From: Actimicrobium sp035984655
GTDB taxonomy: Bacteria > Pseudomonadota > Gammaproteobacteria > Burkholderiales > Burkholderiaceae_D
Direction: 5' to 3'
Assembly: GCF_035984655.1 (NCBI RefSeq)
Contig: NZ_JAXCHT010000006.1
Coordinates: 62,001-126,000, forward strand
DNA length: 64,000 bases
This document shows positions 34,024 to 42,125 of this stretch, in pieces. The position numbers and the translations under genes were made by a program. How positions within the stretch are numbered: position 1 is the stretch's first letter; the number at the start of each line of letters is the position of its first letter. The notes beneath the pieces are model-generated. The model was given only the letters and a program-made list of their open reading frames with translations. It made no database searches and was not told the DNA's origin.

Positions 34024-34047
34024 CATCGATACGCTATCATTCGCGCC

Positions 34048-34440
34048 ATGACACAAGAACCGACAACGCTGTTCAATTTGATCGGCGGCGCAGCACCGCT
34101 GCGTGCACTGGTGGACCGGTTCTATGATTTGATGGAACTCGAACCGACATTCGCCGAATTGCGCGCCTTGCATCCGACCACGCTGGACGGCTCGCGCGAC
34201 AAGCTGTACTGGTTCCTGACCGGCTGGAGCGGCGGGCCGGACCTGTATATCGAACGGTTTGGCCACCCGCGCCTGCGCGCACGCCATTTGCCGTACCCGA
34301 TCGGGCTGTCGGTACGCGATCAATGGCTGGCCTGCATGGCCAGTGCCATGCAGGATTGCGCGCTGGATGATGCACTGAGCGAACGCCTGCTCGAATCCTT
34401 CTACCAAACCGCCGACTGGATGCGCAACCGCGAGGGTTGA
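34048..34440 (+). CDS. Group II truncated haemoglobin
   Basis: This 130-residue 2-on-2 globin contains F25-Y26 in the B helix, the proximal haem ligand H80 (RARHLPYPIG), and W93 (RDQW) at the G8 position that marks group II. Such proteins bind O2 or NO, and roles in NO detoxification or oxygen chemistry are usual. There is no signal peptide, so it is cytoplasmic. It sits between the permease gene and rmuC on the same strand. Confidence 0.93.
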   Translation: MTQEPTTLFNLIGGAAPLRALVDRFYDLMELEPTFAELRALHPTTLDGSRDKLYWFLTGWSGGPDLYIERFGHPRLRARHLPYPIGLSVRDQWLACMASAMQDCALDDALSERLLESFYQTADWMRNREG

Positions 34441-34468
34441 GCTGCAGCCGGAATAATTTGGAAACCAC

Positions 34469-35926
34469 ATGACTTCTGTCGAACTGATTCTGATTGCCCT
34501 GGTGGCGCTTTTGCTGGTGTTGCAAATCATCCTGCTGCTGCGCGGCCGCGCCGCTGATATCGGCCCGAGCCTGGTGCAGATGCAGGCCGAACTGCAGCGT
34601 CATCAGGAGTACACCAGCGAACGCAACGAACGTGAATTGCGCACCCAGGTGCAGACCACTGCGCAGGGTACACGCCAGGAGCTGAGCGGGAACTTCGGCC
34701 AGTTTCAGCAAATCCTCACGGCGCAGCTGACGGCTACTGCCACGCTGCAGAATGGCCAGATCGATGCGTTCTCACAGCAACTGGCCAAGCTCAACGAAGC
34801 CAATGCGCAGCAACTTGAAGCGATGCGGCAAGCCATCACGATGCAGGCCCAGCATGGTCGCGAGGAGCAGGCCATTGCGTTGAAACGGTTCGGCGATACG
34901 CTCAACCAGGCCTTGATGACCATGACCGAATCGAACGCCCAGCGCATGCTCGAAATTCGCGCCACGCTGGAAGCGAAGATCAAGGACCTGCAAACGGATA
35001 ACGGCGCGCGGCTGGAAGAAATGCGCAAGACCGTCGACGAAAAGCTGCACGCCACGCTGGAACAGCGGCTGGGTGAATCGTTCAAGCTGGTCTCGGACCG
35101 GCTTGAAAAGGTGCATCAGGGACTGGGCGAGATGCAGCAACTGGCCATTGGCGTGGGTGACCTGAAACGGGTGCTCACCAACGTCAAGACGCGTGGCACC
35201 TGGGGCGAGGTGCAGCTGGAAATGCTGCTGGAACAGGTGCTGACGGTGGATCAGTACGCCAAGAATGTCGAGACCGTTCCCGGCACCGGCGAGCGCGTGG
35301 AATTTGCGGTCAAGCTGCCCGGCCAGGACAATGGCGCGACGCCGGTGTGGCTGCCGATCGACGCGAAATTTCCGAAGGAGCAGTACGAGCGCTTGTGCGA
35401 CGCGGCCGAGCGTGCCGATGCCGACGGTGTTGCCGTGGCCGGGCGCGAACTGGAGCGGGCGATTCGCGCGGAAGCCAAGACCATCTCGGAAAAATACCTG
35501 TCGCCGCCGCTGACCACCGACTTCGCACTGATGTTCCTGCCGACCGAAGGGCTGTACGCCGAAGTCATGCGTCGTCCCGGCCTGGCCGACGAGTTGCAGC
35601 GCGTGTATCGGGTCAGCATCTCGGGACCATCGACGTTATCGGCCTTGCTCAACAGTTTGCAGATGGGCTTTCGCACGCTGGCGCTGGAGCAGCGCTCGTC
35701 GGAAGTGTGGCAGGTGCTGGGTGCGGTCAAGACCGAGTTCGGCAAGTTTGGCGATGTGCTGTCGGCCACCAAGCTGACGCTCGAGCGCGCTGCCAAGAAT
35801 ATCGAGAATGCCGAAGTGCGCAGCCGCCAGATGGCGCGCAAGCTGAAGTCGGTCGAGGCGTTGCCGACCGAAGCGGCGCAACGGCTGCTCGGTGTGGATG
35901 CCAGTGAACCTGACGAGGAGTTGTGA
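34469..35926 (+). CDS. rmuC: DNA recombination protein RmuC
   Basis: This 485-residue protein has an N-terminal membrane helix (about residues 3-22), a long coiled coil rich in Gln/Glu/Ala (about 30-215), and the RmuC core with a restriction-endonuclease-like fold (about 225-430). RmuC limits inversions and other rearrangements at inverted repeats in E. coli. The core motif TRGTWGEVQLEMLLEQ is clear. Its TGA stop shares a base with the ATG of the flavin reductase gene. Confidence 0.94.
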   Translation: MTSVELILIALVALLLVLQIILLLRGRAADIGPSLVQMQAELQRHQEYTSERNERELRTQVQTTAQGTRQELSGNFGQFQQILTAQLTATATLQNGQIDAFSQQLAKLNEANAQQLEAMRQAITMQAQHGREEQAIALKRFGDTLNQALMTMTESNAQRMLEIRATLEAKIKDLQTDNGARLEEMRKTVDEKLHATLEQRLGESFKLVSDRLEKVHQGLGEMQQLAIGVGDLKRVLTNVKTRGTWGEVQLEMLLEQVLTVDQYAKNVETVPGTGERVEFAVKLPGQDNGATPVWLPIDAKFPKEQYERLCDAAERADADGVAVAGRELERAIRAEAKTISEKYLSPPLTTDFALMFLPTEGLYAEVMRRPGLADELQRVYRVSISGPSTLSALLNSLQMGFRTLALEQRSSEVWQVLGAVKTEFGKFGDVLSATKLTLERAAKNIENAEVRSRQMARKLKSVEALPTEAAQRLLGVDASEPDEEL

Positions 35927-36546
35927 TGCCCGCTGCAATGCATTTTTATGAACCGCGCAATGGACACGGATTGCCGCATGATCCGTTCAATGCGATTGTC
36001 GGGCCGCGTCCGATCGGCTGGATCTCGTCGCGCAGCGCCGCCGGCCAATTGAATCTGGCGCCGTACAGTTTTTTCAATGCCTTCAATTACACGCCGCCGA
36101 TCATCGGCTTTGCCAGCATCGGCTACAAGGACACGCTGCGCAACATTGAAGAGACCGGAGAATTCGGCTGGAATCTGGTGACGCGCGATCTGGCCGAGGC
36201 AATGAACGCCAGTTGCGCTCCGGTGCCGCCCGAGGTCAGCGAGTTCGATCTGGCTGGCCTGACGCCAGTGGCCTCGCGCGTCATCACGACGCCGCGGGTC
36301 GCAGAAGCCCAGGTCTCGTTTGAATGCCGCACCACCCAGATCATCCAGTTGCAGGGCAGCGATGGCATCAAGGTGTCGACCTGGCTGGTGCTGGGCGAAG
36401 TGGTCGCCGTGCATATCGCCGAGACCGCGCTGAAGGACGGCATCTACGACACGGCCACGGCCGGGCATGTGCTGCGGGCCGGCGGTGCGGGCGACTATTT
36501 CTCGGTCGGACCGGAGCAGTTGTTCCGGATGCGCCGGCCGACCTGA
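35926..36546 (+). CDS. Flavin reductase-like FMN-binding split-barrel protein
   Basis: This 206-residue protein belongs to the flavin reductase-like family, with the typical GPRPIGWISSR and LAPYSFFNAF segments near residues 27-50. It probably binds FMN and may act as a flavin reductase or an oxidoreductase partner, with unknown substrate. I chose the ATG at 35926 next to the rmuC stop rather than the in-frame GTG just before it. It converges on the small minus-strand gene with about 22 bases between. Confidence 0.88.
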   Translation: MPAAMHFYEPRNGHGLPHDPFNAIVGPRPIGWISSRSAAGQLNLAPYSFFNAFNYTPPIIGFASIGYKDTLRNIEETGEFGWNLVTRDLAEAMNASCAPVPPEVSEFDLAGLTPVASRVITTPRVAEAQVSFECRTTQIIQLQGSDGIKVSTWLVLGEVVAVHIAETALKDGIYDTATAGHVLRAGGAGDYFSVGPEQLFRMRRPT

Positions 36547-36568
36547 GCGGCGCGCAGGGCCGGGACGC

Positions 36569-36850
36569 TTACAGCTTGAGTCGCTTGCGGGTTGCCTCAA
36601 GCAACGCAACGTTGTACGGGTACAGGTTTTCCGTGAAGAGCATTTCGGCCTCGGCCGGTTCGGTCAGGCACATTTCCAGCATCTGCGGACCATCGTCCTC
36701 GACGCCCAGAAAATCCTTGCTCCAACGATTCTTGCGGTGGGTGCGCATGACTTCGCAACCCAATTCGGCCAGTGGGGCCGCGACGCCTGCTGCCAGTGCT
36801 GCTTGCTGCCATTCGTCCCAGAATGCGGGTTTTGTTGCTTGATCGCTCAT
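36569..36850 (-). CDS. Small protein of unknown function
   Basis: I do not recognise this 93-residue soluble, acidic protein. It has no signal, membrane helix or cysteine motif. Its ATG at 36850 is preferred over an in-frame start 45 codons upstream because the upstream part reads like non-coding Pro/Arg-rich sequence. It lies 79 bases after the DsbA/FrnE-like gene on the same strand, so it might be co-transcribed with it. Confidence 0.6.
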   Translation of the reverse strand: MSDQATKPAFWDEWQQAALAAGVAAPLAELGCEVMRTHRKNRWSKDFLGVEDDGPQMLEMCLTEPAEAEMLFTENLYPYNVALLEATRKRLKL

Positions 36851-36929
36851 GCGTGATGGTGTCCTGATGAAAGTGTGAAGAAAAGGGGGAGGGGGCGAAC
36901 CGTACTCTTGATGCCGGGTTTTATCAAGT

Positions 36930-37595
36930 TCAACGCGACGCCGCGTCGGGGTTGCGTGCCGCAATCTCGCGCAAGGCGCCGGCAAACACCTCGACTGGTT
37001 GCCCGCCCGAAATCAGATGGCGGTCATTGATGATCACCGCCGGCACCGAATTAATCCCTTGTTGCAAATAAAACTGTTCGCGCTCGCGCACCTCGGTGGC
37101 GAATTCGTCCGATTCCAGTATATGCGCGGCACGCTCGCTGTCCAGCCCAACCGTGCGTGCGACGTCCACCAGCACGGCATGTGACGACGGGTTCTTGCCC
37201 TCGGTAAAGTAGGCATCGAACAACGCGTGCTTCAGAGCGATTTGCTTGCCTTCGAGTTCGGCCCAATGCAACAGCCGATGCGCATCAAAGGTGTTGTAGA
37301 TGCGGCTGCGCTTGTCCATGCTGAACCTGAAGCCGAGTTCTTCGCCACGGGCACGGATCGCTTCGCGGTTGCGCTGGGTCTGCTCGGCGGTGGCGCCGTA
37401 TTTCTGCGCAATGTGTTCGGTAATGTCCTGCCCCTCGGCCGGCATGGCAGGATTGAGCTCGAACGGCTGGAAGTGCAGGTTGATGGCGACCTCGCCGTCA
37501 AGCTGCGCGACCGCCTGTTCCAGCGCCTTCAGGCCGATGATGCACCAGGGACAGGAGACATCGGAGACGAAATCAATTTTCAGGGTTGTAGTCAT
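36930..37595 (-). CDS. DsbA family oxidoreductase, FrnE-like
   Basis: This 221-residue thioredoxin-fold protein has the active-site C15-PW-C18 near the N-terminus (DVSCPWCIIG) and a helical insertion, matching the FrnE/polyketide-linked DsbA family. No signal peptide is visible, so it acts in the cytoplasm, probably as a disulfide isomerase or reductase. The cis-Pro loop is visible as NSVPAVIIND near residue 187. It follows moeA on the same strand after 26 bases and may be the tail of that operon. Confidence 0.9.
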   Translation of the reverse strand: MTTTLKIDFVSDVSCPWCIIGLKALEQAVAQLDGEVAINLHFQPFELNPAMPAEGQDITEHIAQKYGATAEQTQRNREAIRARGEELGFRFSMDKRSRIYNTFDAHRLLHWAELEGKQIALKHALFDAYFTEGKNPSSHAVLVDVARTVGLDSERAAHILESDEFATEVREREQFYLQQGINSVPAVIINDRHLISGGQPVEVFAGALREIAARNPDAASR

Positions 37596-37621
37596 GGCTT
37601 GCTTGTCCTGTGAGGTGGGGG

Positions 37622-38911
37622 TCAGGTCAGTCCGTCGAACAGCATCACGTCGACCAGATCGCCGGCTTGCACCGCGCCCTGGGCATCGTGCAGCACGATC
37701 ATGCAGTTGGCTTCGACCATCGAACGCAAGATGCCCGAGCCTTGCGCACCTGTGATGCGCACTTGCCGACGGCCTTCGGCGTCGGTCGACAAGATGCCGC
37801 GCTGGTACTCGGTGCGGCCGGGCTTCTTGCGGATCGCGTCACGCGACACGGCGCGCATCAATGGCGGCGCCGTGGCATCCGCGCCCATCATGTGCAGCAG
37901 CGCTTCGCGCGCAAAAAAATAAAACGTGACCATCACCGCCACCGGATTGCCGGGCAGGCCGAACAGGAAGGCGCTGTGGCCGTTCGACTGGATTTTTCCG
38001 AATGCCATCGGGCGGCCGGGGCGCATGCCGATCTTCCAGAACGTCACGTCGCCCAGTTCGGCCATGATCTGTTTGGTGTAGTCGGCCGCGCCGACCGAGA
38101 CGCCGCCCGATGTGATGATCGCGTCGGCATTCTCGCAGGCCGTGCGCAATGCCGCTTCGAGCGCGGCAGGTTCGTCCTTGACGACGCCCATGTCGATCAG
38201 GTCGCAGCCAAGTCGCGTCAGCATGCCGTGCAGCGTGTAGCGATTGCTGTCGTAGACGCAACCGGCGTCGAGCGGCTCGCCGATCGAACGCAGCTCGTCG
38301 CCGGTCGAAAAAAACGCCACCCGCAGACGACGCTGCACCGGCACTTCGGCAATGCCGAGCGAGGCCAGCAGGCCTAGATCGGCGGGATGCAGGATGCGGC
38401 CCTTGGCGAGGGCGGCGCTGCCCGTTTGCAGGTCCTCGCCGCGCAGCCGGCGATTGTCGCCGCTGCGCACGGCGCCCGGTGGAATCGTCACGCTGGTGTC
38501 GGTGGCCGCCTGCGTGAATTCCTGCGGAATAACGGTGTCGCAGCCGGATGGCATGATGGCGCCGGTCATTACGCGCACGCATTGGCCGGCGGCGACATCT
38601 CCCGCGAAGGCGCGACCGGCATACGCGATCCCGATCACATCGAGGCGCAGCGGCTGTTCGCCGAGGTCGCTGCTGCGCAAGGCATACCCATCCATCGCCG
38701 AATTGTCATGCGACGGCACGCAGATCGGTGAAATGATATCGGTGGCCAGTACACGCCCCAGCGCGCTGCGCAGCGCAACCTGCTCGATTGCCTGAACCGG
38801 TTTGATGAAGTCGCGAATGATGCGTTGCGCTGCCGCGACCGGCAGCGCGTCCGGGTCATACTCGGACAGGCAGCTGACCACCTCGGCAAGGGTGCGTGGC
38901 GACTGGTTCAT
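37622..38911 (-). CDS. moeA: Molybdopterin molybdenumtransferase
   Basis: This 429-residue enzyme inserts molybdate into adenylated molybdopterin in the last step of molybdenum cofactor synthesis. It has the MoeA N-terminal domain (DNSAMDGYA), the MTGAIMPSGCDTV segment, and the MoCF-like domain with TSGGVSVG. The length is typical. It overlaps mobA by four bases (ATGA), so moaA, mobA and moeA form one minus-strand operon. Confidence 0.96.
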   Translation of the reverse strand: MNQSPRTLAEVVSCLSEYDPDALPVAAAQRIIRDFIKPVQAIEQVALRSALGRVLATDIISPICVPSHDNSAMDGYALRSSDLGEQPLRLDVIGIAYAGRAFAGDVAAGQCVRVMTGAIMPSGCDTVIPQEFTQAATDTSVTIPPGAVRSGDNRRLRGEDLQTGSAALAKGRILHPADLGLLASLGIAEVPVQRRLRVAFFSTGDELRSIGEPLDAGCVYDSNRYTLHGMLTRLGCDLIDMGVVKDEPAALEAALRTACENADAIITSGGVSVGAADYTKQIMAELGDVTFWKIGMRPGRPMAFGKIQSNGHSAFLFGLPGNPVAVMVTFYFFAREALLHMMGADATAPPLMRAVSRDAIRKKPGRTEYQRGILSTDAEGRRQVRITGAQGSGILRSMVEANCMIVLHDAQGAVQAGDLVDVMLFDGLT

Positions 38912-39492
38912 GCCGCCTCGAACCGACGCAGGTCGTCCAGCGTATTGATGTTGCGGAATGCGTCTTCATCGTCGAAGTGGACTTCGGCCACCGCCAGCGA
39001 GGCATACCAGGCGTCGATCTTGCGCCCGCCGTTTTGCAGGAACAGGGTCAGATGTGACAGCAGCGAAGATTTCATCAGGCAGAACACCGGATGCGCCTGG
39101 CGTTGCTCAGCGTCGCCGGTGACGGCCACCGCGAGGTCGGCGTCCTGCGCCAGCAAGGCCGCCTGCAGGCGCTCGACCAGATCGGACGGAAGAAACGGCG
39201 AATCACACGGTGCCGTGACCAGATACGGTGTCTCGCAATGCATCAAGCCGGTCTGCAAGCCCGCCAGCGGGCCGGCAAAGCCTTGCATGTCGTCCGGCCA
39301 GACCGAGCTGCAGATAGCTTCGTAGGCAGCCAGATTCTGGTTTGCACTGATCATCACCTGGTCGACCTGGGGCGCCAGGCGCATCAGCACATGCATCGCC
39401 ATCGGCGCACCGCGAAACGCCTGCAGTCCCTTGTCAACATTGCCCATGCGCGAACCGCGCCCACCTGCCAGAATCAATCCGGTAATCGTCAT
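38908..39492 (-). CDS. mobA: Molybdenum cofactor guanylyltransferase
   Basis: This 194-residue enzyme joins GMP to molybdenum cofactor, giving the bis-MGD form used by DMSO-reductase-family enzymes. The nucleotidyltransferase signature LILAGGRGSRMGNVDKGL sits at about residues 5-22, and DSPFLPSDL gives the metal site. The open frame extends upstream into moaA, but the ATG at 39492, four bases after the moaA stop, is the sensible start. It overlaps moeA. Confidence 0.94.
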   Translation of the reverse strand: MTITGLILAGGRGSRMGNVDKGLQAFRGAPMAMHVLMRLAPQVDQVMISANQNLAAYEAICSSVWPDDMQGFAGPLAGLQTGLMHCETPYLVTAPCDSPFLPSDLVERLQAALLAQDADLAVAVTGDAEQRQAHPVFCLMKSSLLSHLTLFLQNGGRKIDAWYASLAVAEVHFDDEDAFRNINTLDDLRRFEAA

Positions 39493-39496
39493 GCGT

Positions 39497-40612
39497 TCAA
39501 CCTCCGATATAAGACATTTCAACCTTGTTGGCGCGGGGCGGCAGGCCATCGGTATTGGCCGTGCGCAGGTCGGAATAGCGGTCACTGCGGCGCTGCCAGA
39601 TATGACCGATCGCCGCCGCCAGCTCGGCATCGCTGTGACCGGCGCGCAGCAAGGCGCGCAAGTCATGGCCCTCGGTCGCGAACAGGCAGGTGTAGAGCTT
39701 GCCCTCGGTCGACAGGCGGGCGCGACTGCAATCGCTGCAGAAGGCCTGGGTGACGCTGGAGATCACGCCGATTTCGCCGGACCCATCGGCATAGCGCCAG
39801 CGGCCCGCCGTCTCGCCGGCGTAATTGGCAGCCATGGGGTGCAGCGGCATGGCCGCATGGATGCGCGCGATGACATCGGCGGACGGCACCACCTCTGCCA
39901 TGTTCCAGCCGTTCGAGCTGCCGACATCCATGTATTCGATAAACCGCAGAATCGCTGCTGAACCCTTGAAATGTCGCGCCATCGGCAGGATCTCGGCATC
40001 GTTCATGCCACGCTTGACCACCATGTTGACCTTGATCGGCGCGAGCCCGACCGCAACGGCCACATCGATGCCGTGCAACACATCCGCGACCGGAAAATCG
40101 ACGTCATTCATTTGCCGGAAAATCGCTTCGTCGATCGCATCGAGCGAGACGGTAACGCGCTTGAGGCCGGCATCTTTCAGCGACTGTGCTTTTTTTGCGA
40201 GCAGGGAGCCGTTGGTGGTCAGGGTCAGGTCGAGTGGCTGGCCGTTGCGGGTGGTGAGGCGACTGAGCATCTCGATCAGGCGCTCGAGATTCTTGCGCAA
40301 CAGTGGCTCACCACCGGTCAGGCGAATTTTTTCGACGCCATGGTCGATGAAAATGCGTGCCATGCGGGTGATCTCTTCGAATGACAGCAGGGCCGTCTGC
40401 GGCATGAAGACGTAATCCTTGTCGAACACCTCTTTTGGCATGCAATAAACGCAGCGAAAATTGCAGCGATCCGTCACGGAAATACGCAGGTCATGCAACG
40501 GCCGCGCCATGCTGTCGGCCAGCAACCCGGTGGGCGCATCGGCATCGGCGGGAATGACCGGGACGCGCTGTTGCGCGCGCAAATCGGTGATCGGGATAAC
40601 ACGGTCAGTCAT
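39497..40612 (-). CDS. moaA: GTP 3',8-cyclase MoaA
   Basis: This 371-residue radical SAM enzyme starts molybdenum cofactor synthesis from GTP, with MoaC acting next. The radical SAM cluster ligands are C50, C54 and C57 (CNFRCVYC). The C-terminal [4Fe-4S] cluster is in FCSDCSRARLS and a later YTC. The C-terminus ends in GG, as in MoaA. The ATG at 40612 is chosen; a TTG ten codons upstream is possible. moaC, moaD and moaE are not in the window. Confidence 0.95.
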   Translation of the reverse strand: MTDRVIPITDLRAQQRVPVIPADADAPTGLLADSMARPLHDLRISVTDRCNFRCVYCMPKEVFDKDYVFMPQTALLSFEEITRMARIFIDHGVEKIRLTGGEPLLRKNLERLIEMLSRLTTRNGQPLDLTLTTNGSLLAKKAQSLKDAGLKRVTVSLDAIDEAIFRQMNDVDFPVADVLHGIDVAVAVGLAPIKVNMVVKRGMNDAEILPMARHFKGSAAILRFIEYMDVGSSNGWNMAEVVPSADVIARIHAAMPLHPMAANYAGETAGRWRYADGSGEIGVISSVTQAFCSDCSRARLSTEGKLYTCLFATEGHDLRALLRAGHSDAELAAAIGHIWQRRSDRYSDLRTANTDGLPPRANKVEMSYIGG

Positions 40613-40651
40613 GAGGTTTGATGCTTTTTTGAAGGTGAACAAGGGCCCGCG

Positions 40652-41995
40652 TCAGGCCAGCAACGATACCATGAGGCCCGCTATCGCACAGCCGACGATC
40701 ACCGTGATGGTGCCAAGTTTAAACCGGAACAGCGCAAGGCACGCGGCCACGGTGATCAACATGGCGTACCAGTCCCAGTGGCCGGGTGGCTGCTGCAGAT
40801 GGAACACCTGTTCTGCAAAGAACACCGCAAGGCTGACCACCACACCGACCACCGCTGCCGATATCGCCGTCAAAGGGGCAGTCAGGCGGATGTTATCGCG
40901 GGTCGACTCGACCAGCGGGCCACCGGCCAGAATGAAAATGAAGGACGGCAAAAAGGTAAACCAGGTGGCCACGCAGGCACCCAGAACGCCAGCGGCCAGC
41001 TGATTGTGCGCACCGAAAATTTCCTTGCCCCAGCCGCCGACGAAACCCACAAACGCGACAATCATGATCAACGGTCCGGGCGTGGTTTCGCCCAGCGCCA
41101 GGCCATCGATCATTTGCGTTGCAGTCACCCAGTGGTAATGGTCAACCCCGCCCTGATACACATACGGCAAAACCGCGTAGGCGCCACCGAAGGTCAGCAT
41201 GGCGGCCTTGGTAAAGAACCAGCCCATTTGCGCCGGGGCGCTGGCGCTGCCGAACGCCAGCGCAATGACCAGCCAGGTGGCGAGGCCAAGTCCGACCCCG
41301 GCGGCGCCGATGAGGATCAACCGCGACAGTGCGAAGCGGGCATGCGCGGGTGTCGGCGTCGTGTCGTCGATCAACGCCGGTCCGTACGACGCCTTTGCCT
41401 GCGCATGATGGGCGCCACCGATCTGGAATTTGTCGGGCCGCAGGCGTCCACCCAGCCAGCCGGCCAATGCCGCCGCCAGAACAATCAGCGGGAAGGGGAT
41501 TTGTCCCAGCGCAATGGCTGCAAACGCCAGCACGGCAATGCCAAGCAGCCAGTTGTTCTTCAGCGTGCGCGAACCAATTCGCCACGCCGCTGCCAGCACG
41601 ATGGCGACCACCGCGGGTTTGATGCCATACAGGATGCCGGCCACCAGCGAGACGTTGCCGAAGGTCAGATAGATCCAGCTCAATGCAATCAGGATCAGCA
41701 ACGACGGCAGCACGAACAACACGCCCGCCATCACGCCACCGCGCGTGCGATGCATCAGCCAGCCGATGTAGACGGCCAGTTGGGTAGCTTCCGGTCCGGG
41801 CAGCACCATGCAGTAATTCAGCGCGTGCAAGAAGCGCTGTTCGGAGATCCAGCGACGCTTTTCGACCAGTTCACTGTGCATCAGCGCAATCTGTCCGGCG
41901 GGCCCGCCGAAACTGATGAAGCCCAACTTGAGCCAGTACCAGAATGCCTCGGACAGGCGGACGGGGGAAGGTGGAGTCAATTCAGGATTGGTCAT
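40652..41995 (-). CDS. chrA: Chromate efflux transporter ChrA
   Basis: This 447-residue membrane protein consists of two homologous chromate-transport (CHR) domains. The signature FGGPAGQIALMHSELVE in the first half is answered by FGGAYAVLPYVYQGGVDH in the second, and each is followed by GPG or TPGP motifs. The family exports chromate in exchange for protons, though many members are of unknown use. The ATG at 41995 is preferred over a start 26 codons earlier. It lies between moaA and rne, with a terminator upstream. Confidence 0.92.
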   Translation of the reverse strand: MTNPELTPPSPVRLSEAFWYWLKLGFISFGGPAGQIALMHSELVEKRRWISEQRFLHALNYCMVLPGPEATQLAVYIGWLMHRTRGGVMAGVLFVLPSLLILIALSWIYLTFGNVSLVAGILYGIKPAVVAIVLAAAWRIGSRTLKNNWLLGIAVLAFAAIALGQIPFPLIVLAAALAGWLGGRLRPDKFQIGGAHHAQAKASYGPALIDDTTPTPAHARFALSRLILIGAAGVGLGLATWLVIALAFGSASAPAQMGWFFTKAAMLTFGGAYAVLPYVYQGGVDHYHWVTATQMIDGLALGETTPGPLIMIVAFVGFVGGWGKEIFGAHNQLAAGVLGACVATWFTFLPSFIFILAGGPLVESTRDNIRLTAPLTAISAAVVGVVVSLAVFFAEQVFHLQQPPGHWDWYAMLITVAACLALFRFKLGTITVIVGCAIAGLMVSLLA

Positions 41996-42044
41996 CGCAT
42001 CAATGAGGATTCCGCGTGCGGCAATTCGGGATGCCGTCAGCAAT

Positions 42045-42067
42045 AAAAAAGGGAGCATGCGCTCCCT
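42045..42067 (-). terminator. Intrinsic terminator of rne
   Basis: On the minus strand AGGGAGC-GCAT-GCTCCCT is a perfect stem with a four-base loop, followed by a run of six T. It stands about 60 bases after the rne stop, between rne and chrA. Confidence 0.88.
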
Positions 42068-42125
42068 GGTCAATCATACCTTCGCTGCCATGCGCATCGA
42101 TGAGGATGCGCATGGCGTCACGCCA

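Noticed and set aside
32407..34530. 707-codon open frame opposite the permease and haemoglobin genes
   Set aside because: It is the reverse of well-supported genes and has a Gln/Arg-rich, low-complexity translation typical of an antisense shadow.
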